From assembly GCF_000737845.1 (NCBI RefSeq), contig NZ_ATLK01000002.1:62006-126005 (forward strand): DNA of 64,000 nucleotides. The letters are read 5' to 3'. The notes beneath the pieces are model-generated. The model saw nothing but the letters and a program-made list of their open reading frames with translations, searched no databases and was not told the origin of the DNA. Positions 1 to 9,440 of this stretch are shown piece after piece (position 1 is the first letter of the stretch; every line of letters starts with the position of its first letter). Both the position numbers and the translations under genes were made by a program. This DNA comes from Bifidobacterium bombi DSM 19703. Its GTDB lineage: Bacteria > Actinomycetota > Actinomycetes > Actinomycetales > Bifidobacteriaceae.

Positions 1-2
1 GG

Positions 3-1040
3 CAGGTCTCCGGCTCCATCTTCCTGGTGCTTGTCTCCAAGTACGTGGAAAAGAGGAAGCGTGTGATCTGGTACGGCGTGTTCGTGGCGGTCTTCCGTTT
101 CGCCGCCGCCTTGGGTGTGTTCCTCGCCGGCTACATGACGCTTCTGGATTGGCGCTGGCTCTTCGCCATCGGCATCCTCGCGGTCTTCCTTCTGCCGTTC
201 CTTGCCAAGAACCTTCCCGATGAGCACGCCGAGGGGGCGAAGATCGACATCGCCGGCTTCGTGCTCATCGGTCTGTTCGCGGCCTGCGTCACCATGTTCT
301 TCACCGACATCAGCTGGGGCTGGGGCATCGCCTCCGTCGTCTCCCTCGTGGCGTTCGTGGTGTACATCTTCAAGGCGAAGAATCCGTTTGTCACCCCTGA
401 GCTGTTCAAGAACCCGGCGTTCGATATGACCATGATCGTCATCTTCGTGGGCTACTTCTTCAGCTACACCCTCAACGCGGGCGTGAACAACATCGGTCTG
501 AACGTGTATCATATCGATTCATCGAAAGTATCGAACCTCTTGGTGTGGTCCATCATTCTCGCTGCGGTGATGGGTTTCGTCGCAGGTCCAATCATCCAGC
601 GCATCGGCCGCAAGGCATCGATCATTCTCGCGCTTACCTGCATGGGCGGCGGCCTGATCCTTCTGGCCTTCCTCATTCCGGCAGGCAAGGTCTGGGCGCT
701 CGCCGTGGCTCCGTGCCTGTATTACTTCGGTACGTCTTTCTTCTACCAACCTATCGTCGATACCGCCACGTTGACGGTTGAAGCGGAGGAATCCGGGCGA
801 GTGCTCGGCTTCAACGACCTCATCCAGGCCATCACCGGTTCCATCGGCGTTGCCCTCTTCGGACAGGTGATGGCGAACGGGGCGTTGGGCTCCGGCAGCC
901 TGGCCGGCACGGAACAGGGGCTCGCTTCGACGTATGCCAATGTGTTCATGATCGGCGGCGTCGTCATCCTCGTCGCATTGGTGATCTTCCTGTTCTCCAT
1001 GAAGATGATCTACTCTCATTCGCGTGCGCCTGAGGACTAG
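3..1040 (+). CDS. MFS transporter, 5' end outside the window
   Basis: The reading frame is already open at the first complete codon (base 3), so the true start lies upstream; the GTG at 27 is internal. About 345 residues are visible, made of successive hydrophobic segments separated by short basic loops such as RKRVIWYG and QRIGRKASI, as in the C-terminal two thirds of a drug/H+ antiporter of the major facilitator superfamily. It ends with a short charged cytoplasmic tail. It is a cytoplasmic-membrane exporter; the substrate cannot be told. It is convergent with prs. Similar MFS exporters lie at 4781 and 48266. Family call is firm, specificity is not. Confidence 0.85.
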   Translation, partial: QVSGSIFLVLVSKYVEKRKRVIWYGVFVAVFRFAAALGVFLAGYMTLLDWRWLFAIGILAVFLLPFLAKNLPDEHAEGAKIDIAGFVLIGLFAACVTMFFTDISWGWGIASVVSLVAFVVYIFKAKNPFVTPELFKNPAFDMTMIVIFVGYFFSYTLNAGVNNIGLNVYHIDSSKVSNLLVWSIILAAVMGFVAGPIIQRIGRKASIILALTCMGGGLILLAFLIPAGKVWALAVAPCLYYFGTSFFYQPIVDTATLTVEAEESGRVLGFNDLIQAITGSIGVALFGQVMANGALGSGSLAGTEQGLASTYANVFMIGGVVILVALVIFLFSMKMIYSHSRAPED

Positions 1041-1100
1041 ATAGAACTCTTCCGCCGCTGCTCGGGCTTCATAGTCTTGAGCGGTTCGGACAGTTCGATT

Positions 1101-1131
1101 GCGGGGGCGAGGTTCGTTGGAACCCGCCCCC
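1101..1131. terminator. GC-rich hairpin between convergent genes
   Basis: A stem pairs GGGGGCG-GGTT with AACC-CGCCCCC (one bulged A) around a CGTTGG loop. It lies between the ends of the MFS gene and prs and has no clear T tract. Probably a transcription stop serving one or both genes. The rest of 1041-1346 holds no supportable gene. Confidence 0.45.
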
Positions 1132-1346
1132 ATTTGCGTATCCGGATTCCAGTGGGGACGCATCGGCAACGCGATGGCGTAACAGGCCCCTCCAGCTGTG
1201 CAAGGTCCGACCAGCTAACGTGGTGCGGATTGAAAAACGGTATAAAACGGCCGTCAATAGGCAGTAGCTTCGTCTTTGACGGGCGACTTCCAGGAATACA
1301 CAGTCCCAAGTGAGCCAGCCGATGTTTTTGGGCTGCGGATAGACTT

Positions 1347-2363
1347 TTAGTGCGCGTACAGGTTGCGCGGATGCATATCTTCGGGCAGGCCGTCCATAAG
1401 GCCACTGACTGAACCGGATTCGAAAACCGACCGAATGCCTGCGGCCAGAAGCGGGGCTATGGAGAGTACCGTCATATTCGGCAGGCGTTTGGCTTCGGGT
1501 ACGGGCACGGTGTCCATCAGGACAATCTCGCGTGCCCCGCTCTCCCTGAGGCGTTCCACCGCAGGACCTGAAAGGATGCCGTGCGTGGCCACCAAGGTGA
1601 CGGATTTCGCCCCGGCCTCGCGCAGTGTGCGGACCGCTTCGCAGATTGTGCCGGCGGTGTCGATCATGTCATCCACGACGACGCAGTCACGTCCGCCCAC
1701 GTCGCCGATGATGCCGTGCGCCACGGCGTGGTTTGGTCTGGTCACGTCACGGGTCTTGTGGATGAAGGCCAGGGGGAGTCCGCCTAGTTTCGCGGCCCAA
1801 CGTTCGGACACCTTGATTCGTCCGGCATCAGGGGACACGATGGTCGTGTTCTCCAGGGGCATGGATCCGCGCACGTAGTCCAGCAATATTGGCATGGCCG
1901 TCAGGTGGTCCACTGGACCGTTGAAGAAGCCCTGCTCCTGCGAGGCGTGGAGGTCCACCGTCATGATGCGGTCTGCGCCGGCCGTGTACAGGAGGTCGAA
2001 CATGAGACGGGCGGTTATGGGCTCGCGGCCCAAGCCCTTCTTGTCCTGACGCGAATATCCGAGGAATGGCGCGACTACGGTGATCGAACGTGCGGAGGCC
2101 CGTTTGAGGGCATCGATCATCAGCAGCTGTTCCATGATCCATTTGTTGATCGGATTGGTGTGGCTTTGGAGTACGAACACATCGGCACCACGCACGGGTT
2201 GGGTGAACCTGACGTACATCTCGCCGTTCGCAAAATCGTAGGCAGTGGTTTCAAGCAGTTCACAGCCGAGATATTCGGCGGTCGCCTCGGCTTGCTCAGG
2301 GTAAGCACGACCTGTCACTACAGCCATACGTTTTTTCGGTCTGCCATCTAAGATCGCCGACAT
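1347..2363 (-). CDS. prs: Ribose-phosphate pyrophosphokinase
   Basis: Makes PRPP from ribose 5-phosphate and ATP, feeding purine, pyrimidine, histidine and tryptophan synthesis in the cytoplasm. The 338-residue protein shows the N-terminal NGEMYVRF segment, the PFLGYSRQDKK loop that binds ATP, the metal-binding VDLHASQEQGFF stretch, the flexible catalytic loop around HKTRDV, and the PRPP-binding loop VVVDDMIDTAGT. Length is normal to slightly long. Start is the ATG at 2363 preceded by GGAAGGCGGGAT. Transcribed alone, away from the ribosomal block at 2578. Confident. Confidence 0.96.
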   Translation of the reverse strand: MSAILDGRPKKRMAVVTGRAYPEQAEATAEYLGCELLETTAYDFANGEMYVRFTQPVRGADVFVLQSHTNPINKWIMEQLLMIDALKRASARSITVVAPFLGYSRQDKKGLGREPITARLMFDLLYTAGADRIMTVDLHASQEQGFFNGPVDHLTAMPILLDYVRGSMPLENTTIVSPDAGRIKVSERWAAKLGGLPLAFIHKTRDVTRPNHAVAHGIIGDVGGRDCVVVDDMIDTAGTICEAVRTLREAGAKSVTLVATHGILSGPAVERLRESGAREIVLMDTVPVPEAKRLPNMTVLSIAPLLAAGIRSVFESGSVSGLMDGLPEDMHPRNLYAH

Positions 2364-2563
2364 ATCCCGCCTTCCGGTTCACGATCATGCCACGTTCATC
2401 GCGACATTCCAATTATACAGGCACCCTGGCGCAAAGCGGGTGCGACGGCGTCGCGGCTGTCAGCATCGCAGGTTAAACTAGTAAGGCTGTTGGCAAGAAT
2501 CAAGACTTCCAACGGCATGCATACACACTCCTGTCACGGAAACGCCGTGGCCGACTTGAGTCC

Positions 2564-2571
2564 AAAGGAGG
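2564..2571 (+). promoter_or_regulatory. Ribosome binding site of rpsF
   Basis: AAAGGAGG precedes two adjacent in-phase starts, GTG at 2575 and ATG at 2578. The ATG has the better spacing (six bases) and gives the usual S6 N-terminus, so it is preferred. Confidence 0.75.
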
Positions 2572-2577
2572 TGGGTG

Positions 2578-2874
2578 ATGTCTGCACACAAGTATGAACT
2601 GATGTTCATCGCCGATCCTGAGCTTGATGAGCGAGCTCTGAGGAAGCTGACCGATCAGTATATGGAAACCGTCACTAACGAGGGCGGTAAAGTGGAAGAG
2701 CCCGATATCTGGGGTCGCCGCAAGCTCGCCTATGAGATTGACGACAAGAACGAGGGCAACTACGTTGTGGTCAACTACAGCTGCGAACCCGCTGTGAGCG
2801 CCGAACTTGACCGTGTGCTTAACCTCAACGATTCCGTGTTGCGCACAAAAATCATGCGCAAGGACGTGAAGTAA
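2578..2874 (+). CDS. rpsF: 30S ribosomal protein S6
   Basis: S6 sits in the platform of the 30S subunit where it pairs with S18. The 98-residue protein carries the family N-terminus (HKYELMFIADPEL) and the GRRKLAYEID segment, followed by NYVVVNY. It heads a block with ssb, rpsR and rplI, the conserved bacterial arrangement. Spacers to ssb are about 140 bases, so ssb may also have its own signals, though a strong SD precedes it. Confidence 0.97.
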   Translation: MSAHKYELMFIADPELDERALRKLTDQYMETVTNEGGKVEEPDIWGRRKLAYEIDDKNEGNYVVVNYSCEPAVSAELDRVLNLNDSVLRTKIMRKDVK

Positions 2875-3011
2875 CAACCGTTTACATTTGAAGCCGTTAT
2901 GCACGACTGGTCCGTCCGAGGGCGGCGGCCGTTGGAGGGCGGCGTTACGAGACCTTGTTCAAGGTGCCGTATACAAGTCGACAAGACCACCGAGTCTTAA
3001 GGAGGCGGATC

Positions 3012-3629
3012 ATGGCTGGTGAGACGACGATTACGATCATCGGGAATCTGACTGCGGATCCGGAGTTGCGCACCATCGGCAGTGGTGCGAGCGTGGCGAG
3101 TTTCACCATCGCTTCCACCCCGCGTACGTTCGACCGCAACACGAACCAGTGGGTGGACGGCAATGCGCTGTTCATGCGCTGTTCCGCCTGGCGGGATTTG
3201 GCGGACCATTGCGCCAACAGCCTGACCAAGGGCATGCGCGTGATCGCCACGGGACGGTTGCAGCAGCGCTCCTACCAGGCGAACGATGGCACGAACCGCA
3301 CGGTCGTGGAGATGACGGTCGATGAGATCGGCCCCTCCCTGCGCTACGCGACGGCCCAAGTCCAACGTCAATCTTCTTCCGGAGGTTTCCAAGGCGGTTC
3401 GCGGGGCGGCTTCCAAGCCGGAGGCGTTCCTGCTGGGCAGGGGGCCTACCAAGGTGGAGCCGGTGGATATCAGGGCGGTGCCTCGACATCCGGTCAGGCC
3501 GCAGGTCAGGGAACTCAGAATGCCGCGCCTGCAGCTGATCCTTGGGGGCAATCCACCACGTCGGGAGAGGGATTCGGCTCGTTCGGGTCGGACTCTGAGT
3601 TCGGCGGGGACGACGATCCTGAGTTCTAA
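3012..3629 (+). CDS. ssb: Single-stranded DNA-binding protein
   Basis: Coats single-stranded DNA during replication, repair and recombination. The 205-residue product has an N-terminal OB fold ([14 protein letters not shown] near residue 8, then [18 protein letters not shown] and VIATGRL), a Gly/Gln-rich flexible linker from about residue 120, and the acidic partner-binding tip ending DDDPEF. Start is ATG 3012 behind AAGGAGG at 2999-3005; the open frame extends upstream to 2955 but that part has no family similarity. The location between rpsF and rpsR is the classic bacterial one. Confidence 0.97.
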   Translation: MAGETTITIIGNLTADPELRTIGSGASVASFTIASTPRTFDRNTNQWVDGNALFMRCSAWRDLADHCANSLTKGMRVIATGRLQQRSYQANDGTNRTVVEMTVDEIGPSLRYATAQVQRQSSSGGFQGGSRGGFQAGGVPAGQGAYQGGAGGYQGGASTSGQAAGQGTQNAAPAADPWGQSTTSGEGFGSFGSDSEFGGDDDPEF

Positions 3630-3693
3630 GCGCCGAACAGCGTAACGGTTATCAGTATCAGTTTCATTATTTGTAGTAAGGAGTACATCAGAA

Positions 3694-3942
3694 ATGTCAC
3701 GCAAAAGGCCGCAACCACCGGTCAAACCATTCAAGAAAAAGCCAAATCCATTGAGCGCCGCGAAGATTCATGAGATTGACTATAAGGACGTCGCTCTGCT
3801 TCGTAAGTTCATCTCCGATCGTGGCAAGATTCGTTCCCGCCGCATCACCGGTGTCACCATCCAACAGCAGCGTGAGATCTCCCGTGCCATCAAGAACGCG
3901 CGCGAGATGGCTTTGCTGCCCTATTCCGGCAACGGCCGCTGA
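3694..3942 (+). CDS. rpsR: 30S ribosomal protein S18
   Basis: S18 binds S6 and 16S rRNA in the 30S platform. The 82-residue basic protein contains [18 protein letters not shown] and the RRITGV / [20 protein letters not shown] core typical of the family. ATG 3694 follows GTAAGGAG. No Cys pairs are present, so this is the zinc-free form. Ends ten bases before rplI. Confidence 0.97.
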   Translation: MSRKRPQPPVKPFKKKPNPLSAAKIHEIDYKDVALLRKFISDRGKIRSRRITGVTIQQQREISRAIKNAREMALLPYSGNGR

Positions 3943-3951
3943 GGAGGGGAC

Positions 3952-4398
3952 ATGGCTACTACCAAGATCATTCTTACCAAAACCGTTTCCAACCTCGGCC
4001 AGAGTGGCGACGTTGTAGAGGTCAGGGCTGGTTATGCCCGTAACTACCTTATTCCACAGGGCTTCGGCTTTGCCTACAGCAAGGGTGCCGCTGCGCAGAT
4101 CGATGCGCTGAAGCGCGCCCGCCTGGCCAAGTCAGTGGCCACCCGTGAGGATGCCGTCGCCGCCAAGAGCGCAATAGAGGGAACCGTTGTGGAAATCAGC
4201 GCGAAGGTCTCCGAGTCAGGCAAGCTTTTCGGTGGAATCTCCACTGCGGATATCGCGAAAGCGCTTGAATCCAAGGCTGCCGTCGATCCGAAGTCCATCA
4301 AGGTCGATTCCATCAAAACCACCGGTGACTTCGCCGCGACTGTGACGTTGCATCCGGAAATCTCGGCTTCCTTCACCGTGAGGGTCGTTTCCGAGTAG
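3952..4398 (+). CDS. rplI: 50S ribosomal protein L9
   Basis: L9 binds 23S rRNA at the base of the L1 stalk and helps keep frame. The 148-residue product has the N-terminal RNA-binding lobe with [19 protein letters not shown] (residues about 21-39), the central connecting helix, and the C-terminal lobe with SGKLFGGIS. Start ATG 3952 follows GAGGAGGG; only nine bases separate it from the rpsR stop, so the two are cotranslated. Last gene of the block, with a terminator 20 bases on. Confidence 0.97.
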   Translation: MATTKIILTKTVSNLGQSGDVVEVRAGYARNYLIPQGFGFAYSKGAAAQIDALKRARLAKSVATREDAVAAKSAIEGTVVEISAKVSESGKLFGGISTADIAKALESKAAVDPKSIKVDSIKTTGDFAATVTLHPEISASFTVRVVSE

Positions 4399-4418
4399 GT
4401 CTTTTCTCGGTATATGGC

Positions 4419-4471
4419 AAGGTGTCTTCATGTCCCTTCAATGGGTGTGGAGGCACCTTTCTACTTTTTGT
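4419..4471 (+). terminator. Terminator after rplI
   Basis: AAGGTG pairs with CACCTT through a longer imperfect stem (TCTTCA with TGTGGAGG inside), followed by TCTACTTTTT. It closes the rpsF-ssb-rpsR-rplI block. Its position argues that the following MFS gene does not start before it. Confidence 0.7.
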
Positions 4472-4780
4472 GACTCTCCTCTGGTCGCGGCGATGCAACA
4501 TACTGGCGTGTGCCCTTTTCCGGGCCTTTCCAATAGCATGCATCGAACGTGGGCAGGGCTGAAGCCGCCATGGAAAGATCGAACTGAACAAGGCAGTGGA
4601 TCGGGCTCGGCTATAGGTGAAGATTTGTTGAAAGTCAGCGGTTGGAAAATCGGGAAGGAAGGCGCTGTATTCGTGTGCGCAGACAGCAGTTCGCAAGCAA
4701 GAGAACGGTCCCTGAAAAACGACTGCGGTGAAGGCGGTGCCGGCCTTTCAGGCGGCTCGTCCCCGGATGCGAACGTTCCG
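4472..4780 (+). other. Leader or possible N-terminal extension of the MFS gene
   Basis: The frame of the following MFS gene is open back to about 4430, but residues encoded here look unlike a transporter and the start would fall inside the terminator. A paralogue at 48266 does have a roughly 55-residue polar N-terminus before its first membrane segment, so a later start in this stretch (for example the GTG at 4672) cannot be excluded. No other gene is visible. Confidence 0.4.
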
Positions 4781-6240
4781 ATGTCGACCAAGCTGTCCAT
4801 TGCGGGTGTGGGGATGCTTTCGTTCATCGGGATTCTTACGGAGACCTCGCTCAACGTCACTTTCCCGAGGTTGCAGAAGGAGTTCGGGGAGCCACTTTCC
4901 ACGGTGCAGTTGCTGACTTCGGGATATCTGCTGATGGTCACGCTCATGATGAGTGCCTCGGCTTATCTGATGAAGCGTTTCGACGCACGGGTCCTGTTCC
5001 GCACCGCATCGGTGCTTTGCCTCGTGGGCGTCGTCCTGTGTTCGCTGCCCGGCACGGGTTTTTGGGTGTTGCTTTCCGGCCGCCTGTTACAGGCCATGGC
5101 TACCGGCATCTCCACGCCGTTGATGATCAACCTGATTCTTTCTTTGGTCCCCATCAACCGGCGAGGTGCCTACATGGGCATTGCCAATATGATTACTTCG
5201 TTCGCGCCGGCTTTGGGCCCCACCTATGGCGGAACCATCAACAACTTCCTCCAATGGCGCGCGATTTTCGCTGGGCTGGTTCCGCTCATCCTCGTCGCGT
5301 GGGTCATAGGCGAATGCAATGTGCGTCTTGAGGCGTCGGGCAAACGGGTTGGTGGAGGTTCTTCCTTCGATGGCTTGGGACTCGTGCTGCTGTGCTTTGC
5401 AATGCTTGGCATCACACAGATCTTTGACCAGATCAGCGTCAGCGGCGGTTGGTCGTCGCATGTCGCGATCGCCATCGCCGTGGCGGTCGTAGCGTTGTTC
5501 TTGTTCGTGTGGCGCTGTCTGGCCGCACGTTCGCCCCTACTTGACCTGCGCATCCTGAAGAAGCCGATCGTCGCGTTGCGCGGCTGCAATTATTTCATCC
5601 TTCAGTTCGTCAACATCGGTTGTTCCTTCATGCTGCCCGTATTCGCTGAGAACTTCCTCCATGTGGATTCTATGGCCGCAGGCTGATGCTGCTTCCAGGG
5701 TCGTTGCTGGGTGCGGTCATGGCGCCGATTGCGGGAAGGTTGTACGACCGGCATGGGCCGGCCCGCATCCTTTCGGCCTCGAACGTGCTCGTTCTGTTGG
5801 GTGCAGTGGCGATGTACCTTCTGGCAGGCAATGCCGGAATAGTGCTTATCGGTTTCCTTTACGCCTTCTTGAGGCTTGGGTTCAACCTGGGGTATGGGAA
5901 TACCATGTCGGATGCAAGCAAGTTCGTCGAACCGGCGCGCCAGACGGATTTCAACCCTTTGTTCAACGTACTGCAGCAATACGCCGGATCGTTGGGGACT
6001 ACGGTCTTCTCCATGTCATTGTCGATAAGCACGATTCACATGCCTGGAAATGTGGCGGTGGCCAATCTCGTCGGAGCCAGACATGCGTTCCTGCTGGTAG
6101 TAGCCGTTGGTGTGGTGGCCGTTTGCCTTACGTTCGTTTCGATCAGGGTCCGGCCCAGCTGGGTGATCAGGTCCGCAGCATTCAGGTCTGATATTTCCTG
6201 CTGCCCGTTTCATTTACCTAATGCTGTGCGGGGAGGCTGA
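4781..6240 (+). pseudogene. MFS (DHA2-type) exporter split by a frameshift
   Basis: The first part (4781-5686) holds the N-terminal membrane segments with the family loop FDARVLF and the segment INRRGAYMGIAN; it stops at TGA 5684-5686 after VDSMAAG. The rest continues in the -1 frame from ATG 5686 (MLLPGSLLGAV, then GRLYDRHGPARIL) to 6240. The intact paralogue at 48266 reads ALVAGLCLLPGALLGAV across the same point, so one base (a C in GGC-CTG) is missing here. Stop and start overlap as TGATG, so the second half could be translated by coupling. Either a broken gene, a sequencing slip, or a two-part protein. Substrate unknown. Confidence 0.8.
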
Positions 6241-6754
6241 AGTGTGAATGGGGATGCGGGGATGCTGATGTTTCGTGACGGAGGCATTTCCAGCACCGGT
6301 GCAAGTCCCTGTCGGCGGCATGGGGCGATAAGCATGAGAGGGTACATCAGATGTGAAGGGTGTGTCAGACGTTATACGGTTACCGTCCGCCGAACGTGAG
6401 ACGACAGTAGGGCGTTCGGGAATGTGGAAGCTTTCTGGTTCAAGCCGTGTATTCCGATCGTACAGAATGTCTGACGCCGGTGACGGCGATTCCCGGTATC
6501 CCGTCAATCGTGGGCGAAGTGCGCCGGCGCCCCGGGCGTCAGTCCGTTGGCGCTGTGAGGTTCGGGACTGAAGCTTCGGCATTGTGGCCTGATTTGACTT
6601 CGATGCGACTTGAAGCGGTAGGGTGGTACGTTGATGTGGTTGGTCGGTTGGCGAGATTGGTTGCCGAGTCTGATGGGAGCCTGGCGGGTTGCCGTTGGCG
6701 GCCCGACGCTTACTGACGCGATCGGTCTTCGCTATGTCTACAAGGAGGAATGAA
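6241..6754. other. Spacer without a recognised gene
   Basis: About 510 bases of GC-rich sequence between the split MFS gene and the CMD-family gene. Short open frames on both strands show no family features or ribosome sites. The stretch CACCGGTGCAAGTCCCTG near 6295 recalls a structured RNA but matches no riboswitch consensus I can verify. It presumably holds the promoter of the gene at 6755. Confidence 0.35.
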
Positions 6755-7084
6755 ATGGCTGTCAAACAAACTGCTGGGCACGATAGACTCGGAAAATTCG
6801 CACCTGAATTCGCGCATTTGAACGACGACGTGCTTTTTGGCGAGGTCTGGAGCCGTGAAAGCGAGCTTTCGGCGCATGATCGCTCCATGATCACGATCTC
6901 CGCCATCATCGCCATGGGCGCCACTGAGCAGCTTGATGCGCATTTGAACCTGGGTAAGAAAAACGGTATCACGAAGCAGGAGATTTCGGAGATGATCACT
7001 CATCTCGCGTTTTATGTGGGCTGGCCCAAGGCCTGGTCCGCCTTCAACCGCGCCAAGGAGGTGTGGAGCGACGACGCGGATTGA
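6755..7084 (+). CDS. Carboxymuconolactone decarboxylase-family protein (Cys-less)
   Basis: A 109-residue all-helical protein with the CMD fold: ELSAHDRSMITISAIIAMG, then a helix with HLNLGKKNGITKQEISEMI and the terminal FNRAKEVW. The ATG at 6755 follows AAGGAGG at 6742-6748. Proteins of this family range from true gamma-carboxymuconolactone decarboxylases to AhpD-type alkylhydroperoxidases; the latter need a CXXC pair, and this protein has no cysteine at all, so peroxidase activity is unlikely. It lies 350 bases before the H2O2-forming pyruvate oxidase, but a functional link is only a guess. Confidence 0.85.
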   Translation: MAVKQTAGHDRLGKFAPEFAHLNDDVLFGEVWSRESELSAHDRSMITISAIIAMGATEQLDAHLNLGKKNGITKQEISEMITHLAFYVGWPKAWSAFNRAKEVWSDDAD

Positions 7085-7435
7085 TTAAGCGGCCTCTGTG
7101 CACGGCATCCGGTTGATCGTGACTTATCCTTATATCGGCGTGCGTTGGCACTTGCCGTCGCAATCACCGGTCGCTGAACGTCGTTGCGTTCGTTCGTTTT
7201 CCCTAAGTCTCCCCTGTGTCCGCCCTCGCACTGTGGCCCCATGACAATGGAACGGGGGTGAGGCATTGCGACTTCACCGCCGATTGCGTTTCTGCGCTGG
7301 CAGCTGTAAAGGCGATGGCCGACCTATGTTCGGTCATATACTGAAGTCAACATCAACTGGTGCAAGGCGGTTCAAGGGTCGAGGCGCTTGGCACGGCCGG
7401 CATCCGTTGTTGGTGTCGTCTGTGAAAGGGGCGAA
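7085..7435. other. Upstream region of the pyruvate oxidase gene
   Basis: About 350 bases with no supportable gene. A possible short inverted repeat (CCGAC-CTATG-TTCGG near 7320) lies about 110 bases before the start of the oxidase. Probably promoter and leader. Confidence 0.35.
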
Positions 7436-9223
7436 ATGAACAATCACATGAGTGACATGAAACCGGAGTCTGCAAGGATCACGGCTTCGCAGGCCATGAT
7501 CAAGGTGCTCGAGGAGTGGGGCGTGGAACACGTTTTCGGCCTGCCGGGAGGGTCGTTCGATTCGACCATGGACGCCCTCCATGTCAGGTCCGACACCATG
7601 AAATACATTCAGGTGCGTCATGAGGAGGCGGGTGCCCTGGCCGCCGCAGGAGAGGCGAAATTCACCGGCAGGATAGGGGTATGCTTCGGTTCCGCGGGCC
7701 CGGGTGCGGTGCATCTGCTCAATGGTCTGTATGATGCCAAACACGATCATGTGCCGGTGTTGGCTTTGGTGGCTCAGGTGCCGACCAGCGCCATGAACAC
7801 CGATTATTTCCAGGAGCTGCCAGAGGAACCAATCTTCGCTGACGTGGCGTGCTTCAACCGAACCGTCATGACGGCCGAGCAGCTTCCTGCGGTGGTTGAC
7901 CAGGCGATTCGTCAGGCTTATGAACATTCAGGCGTGGCTGTCGTCATTATTCCCAAAGACCTGGGTTGGCAGCAGATCGACGACACGTTCCATGCCACGG
8001 CGCATGACTATGCCTCCACAAACGAGTACCCGGCACCGGATATGGGACTCGTCCGTAGGGCGACCGAAATGCTGACGAACGCCAAGCGGCCGCTCATCTA
8101 CTTCGGCATGGGCGCCCGTGGAGCCGGCAAGGAAATCAAGGAGCTTTCGGACAAACTGCAGATACCGATCATGTCAACAGCTCTGGTCAAAGGCGTGCTT
8201 GCTGACAGTGATCCGGCTTATATGCTTTCTGCCGGTCGCGTGGCTTCCAAACCGGGTGTGGACGCGGCGCGCACGGCTGATGTGGTCTTGTTCATCGGCG
8301 CGAACATGCCGTTCCTGCCATTCTTTGTCGGTCCCGAGACCACGGTGATACAGGTCAACACCAAAGCCACTGATATGGGTAAGCGCCACAGGGTGGATTT
8401 GGGCATCGTCGCTGACGCGAAGGCGACGTTGCAGGCGATGGTTCAAATTGCCCGACCGGTGGAGTCGAGGACCTATTACGACGCGATGGTCGCAGACAAG
8501 AAAAACTGGAACCAGTGGCTTGCCGCGCGTGCTGAAGTCGACAAGACTCCGCTTGACGTGGATGCCGTATTCACCCAAATCAACCGCATCGCAAAATCCG
8601 ATGCGGTGTTCTCCGTGGATGTAGGCAATGTCACCATTGATGCGGTGAGGTTGCTTGACATGGTGCCCACCCAGAAGTTCGCCACCTCCGCATGGTATGC
8701 AACCATGGGCAACGCGGTGCCGGCGGCGATTGGGGCGCAGGAGAGCTATCCGGACAGGCAGGTGTTCTCAATCAGCGGCGACGGCGGCTTCGCGATGAAC
8801 ATGCAGGACATTCTTACTCAGGTAAAGTACCGAGAGCCGATCATCAACGTGGTGTTGACCAATGAGGCTTTGGGATTCATCGAAGCCGAACAGGACGATA
8901 ACCACCAGGCACACAGTGGTGTCGATTTGATCGATGCCGACTACGGTACCGCGGCAGCCGGTCTGGGAGCCAAGGGCTATGAGGTGCACACCCTCGCAGA
9001 GCTGAGGCAGGCGTTCGAGGAAGCGGCCCAGTATACGGAGCAGAGGCGTGGTCCGGTGGTGATCGATGTCAAAATCGCCAATGACCGTCCGCTACCGGTC
9101 GAGCAGCTGGCCTTGGAGCCTGATGCCAGGTTCAGCCAGGAATACGTCGACCAGTTCAAGGCCACATATCACACTGAAGGACTTACGCCGGTGAGCGAGC
9201 TGCTGAATAGGTTCGGTGCCTAG
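7436..9223 (+). CDS. Pyruvate oxidase (acetyl-phosphate and H2O2 forming)
   Basis: A thiamine-diphosphate/FAD enzyme: pyruvate + phosphate + O2 gives acetyl phosphate, CO2 and H2O2. The 595-residue product runs through the PYR domain with the activating glutamate in QVRHEEAGALAA (about residue 63), the FAD-binding middle domain, and the PP domain with the metal/diphosphate motif GDGGFAMNMQD near residue 448 followed by NVVLTNEALGFIE. The end, RPLPVEQLALEPDARF, closely resembles streptococcal SpxB and lactobacillal Pox, and length matches. ATG 7436 has an AAAGGGG site; a TTG upstream at 7388 is less likely. A strong terminator follows. Acetohydroxyacid synthase is less likely given the C-terminus. 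Confidence 0.9.
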   Translation: MNNHMSDMKPESARITASQAMIKVLEEWGVEHVFGLPGGSFDSTMDALHVRSDTMKYIQVRHEEAGALAAAGEAKFTGRIGVCFGSAGPGAVHLLNGLYDAKHDHVPVLALVAQVPTSAMNTDYFQELPEEPIFADVACFNRTVMTAEQLPAVVDQAIRQAYEHSGVAVVIIPKDLGWQQIDDTFHATAHDYASTNEYPAPDMGLVRRATEMLTNAKRPLIYFGMGARGAGKEIKELSDKLQIPIMSTALVKGVLADSDPAYMLSAGRVASKPGVDAARTADVVLFIGANMPFLPFFVGPETTVIQVNTKATDMGKRHRVDLGIVADAKATLQAMVQIARPVESRTYYDAMVADKKNWNQWLAARAEVDKTPLDVDAVFTQINRIAKSDAVFSVDVGNVTIDAVRLLDMVPTQKFATSAWYATMGNAVPAAIGAQESYPDRQVFSISGDGGFAMNMQDILTQVKYREPIINVVLTNEALGFIEAEQDDNHQAHSGVDLIDADYGTAAAGLGAKGYEVHTLAELRQAFEEAAQYTEQRRGPVVIDVKIANDRPLPVEQLALEPDARFSQEYVDQFKATYHTEGLTPVSELLNRFGA

Positions 9224-9247
9224 TTCCCGCTTGTGGAAGGCGCGTGG

Positions 9248-9290
9248 AGGGCGGCGTCATATCGGATCAGCCGGTATGACGCCGCCCTTC
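9248..9290 (+). terminator. Strong terminator after pyruvate oxidase
   Basis: A perfect 14-bp stem, AGGGCGGCGTCATA with its complement TATGACGCCGCCCT, around a 13-base loop, 25 bases after the stop codon. Confidence 0.8.
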
Positions 9291-9440
9291 GCGATACCTG
9301 GAACCGCCGAGGATCTTCTGTGAGTACCATCGCCTATCCTGTTTGTAGGCATGCGCCGTATTTGGCATAGGCTCGCAAAGAAGGCGATTCAATGTTGAAG
9401 ATACGGCTGAAGATGTGCATGCCTGGGAAAGAAGGTTCGT

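Noticed and set aside
6285..6345. Possible cobalamin-type riboswitch (GGTGCAAGTCCCTG)
   Set aside because: The conserved B12-box and neighbouring core elements are missing, and the downstream gene has no cobalamin link.
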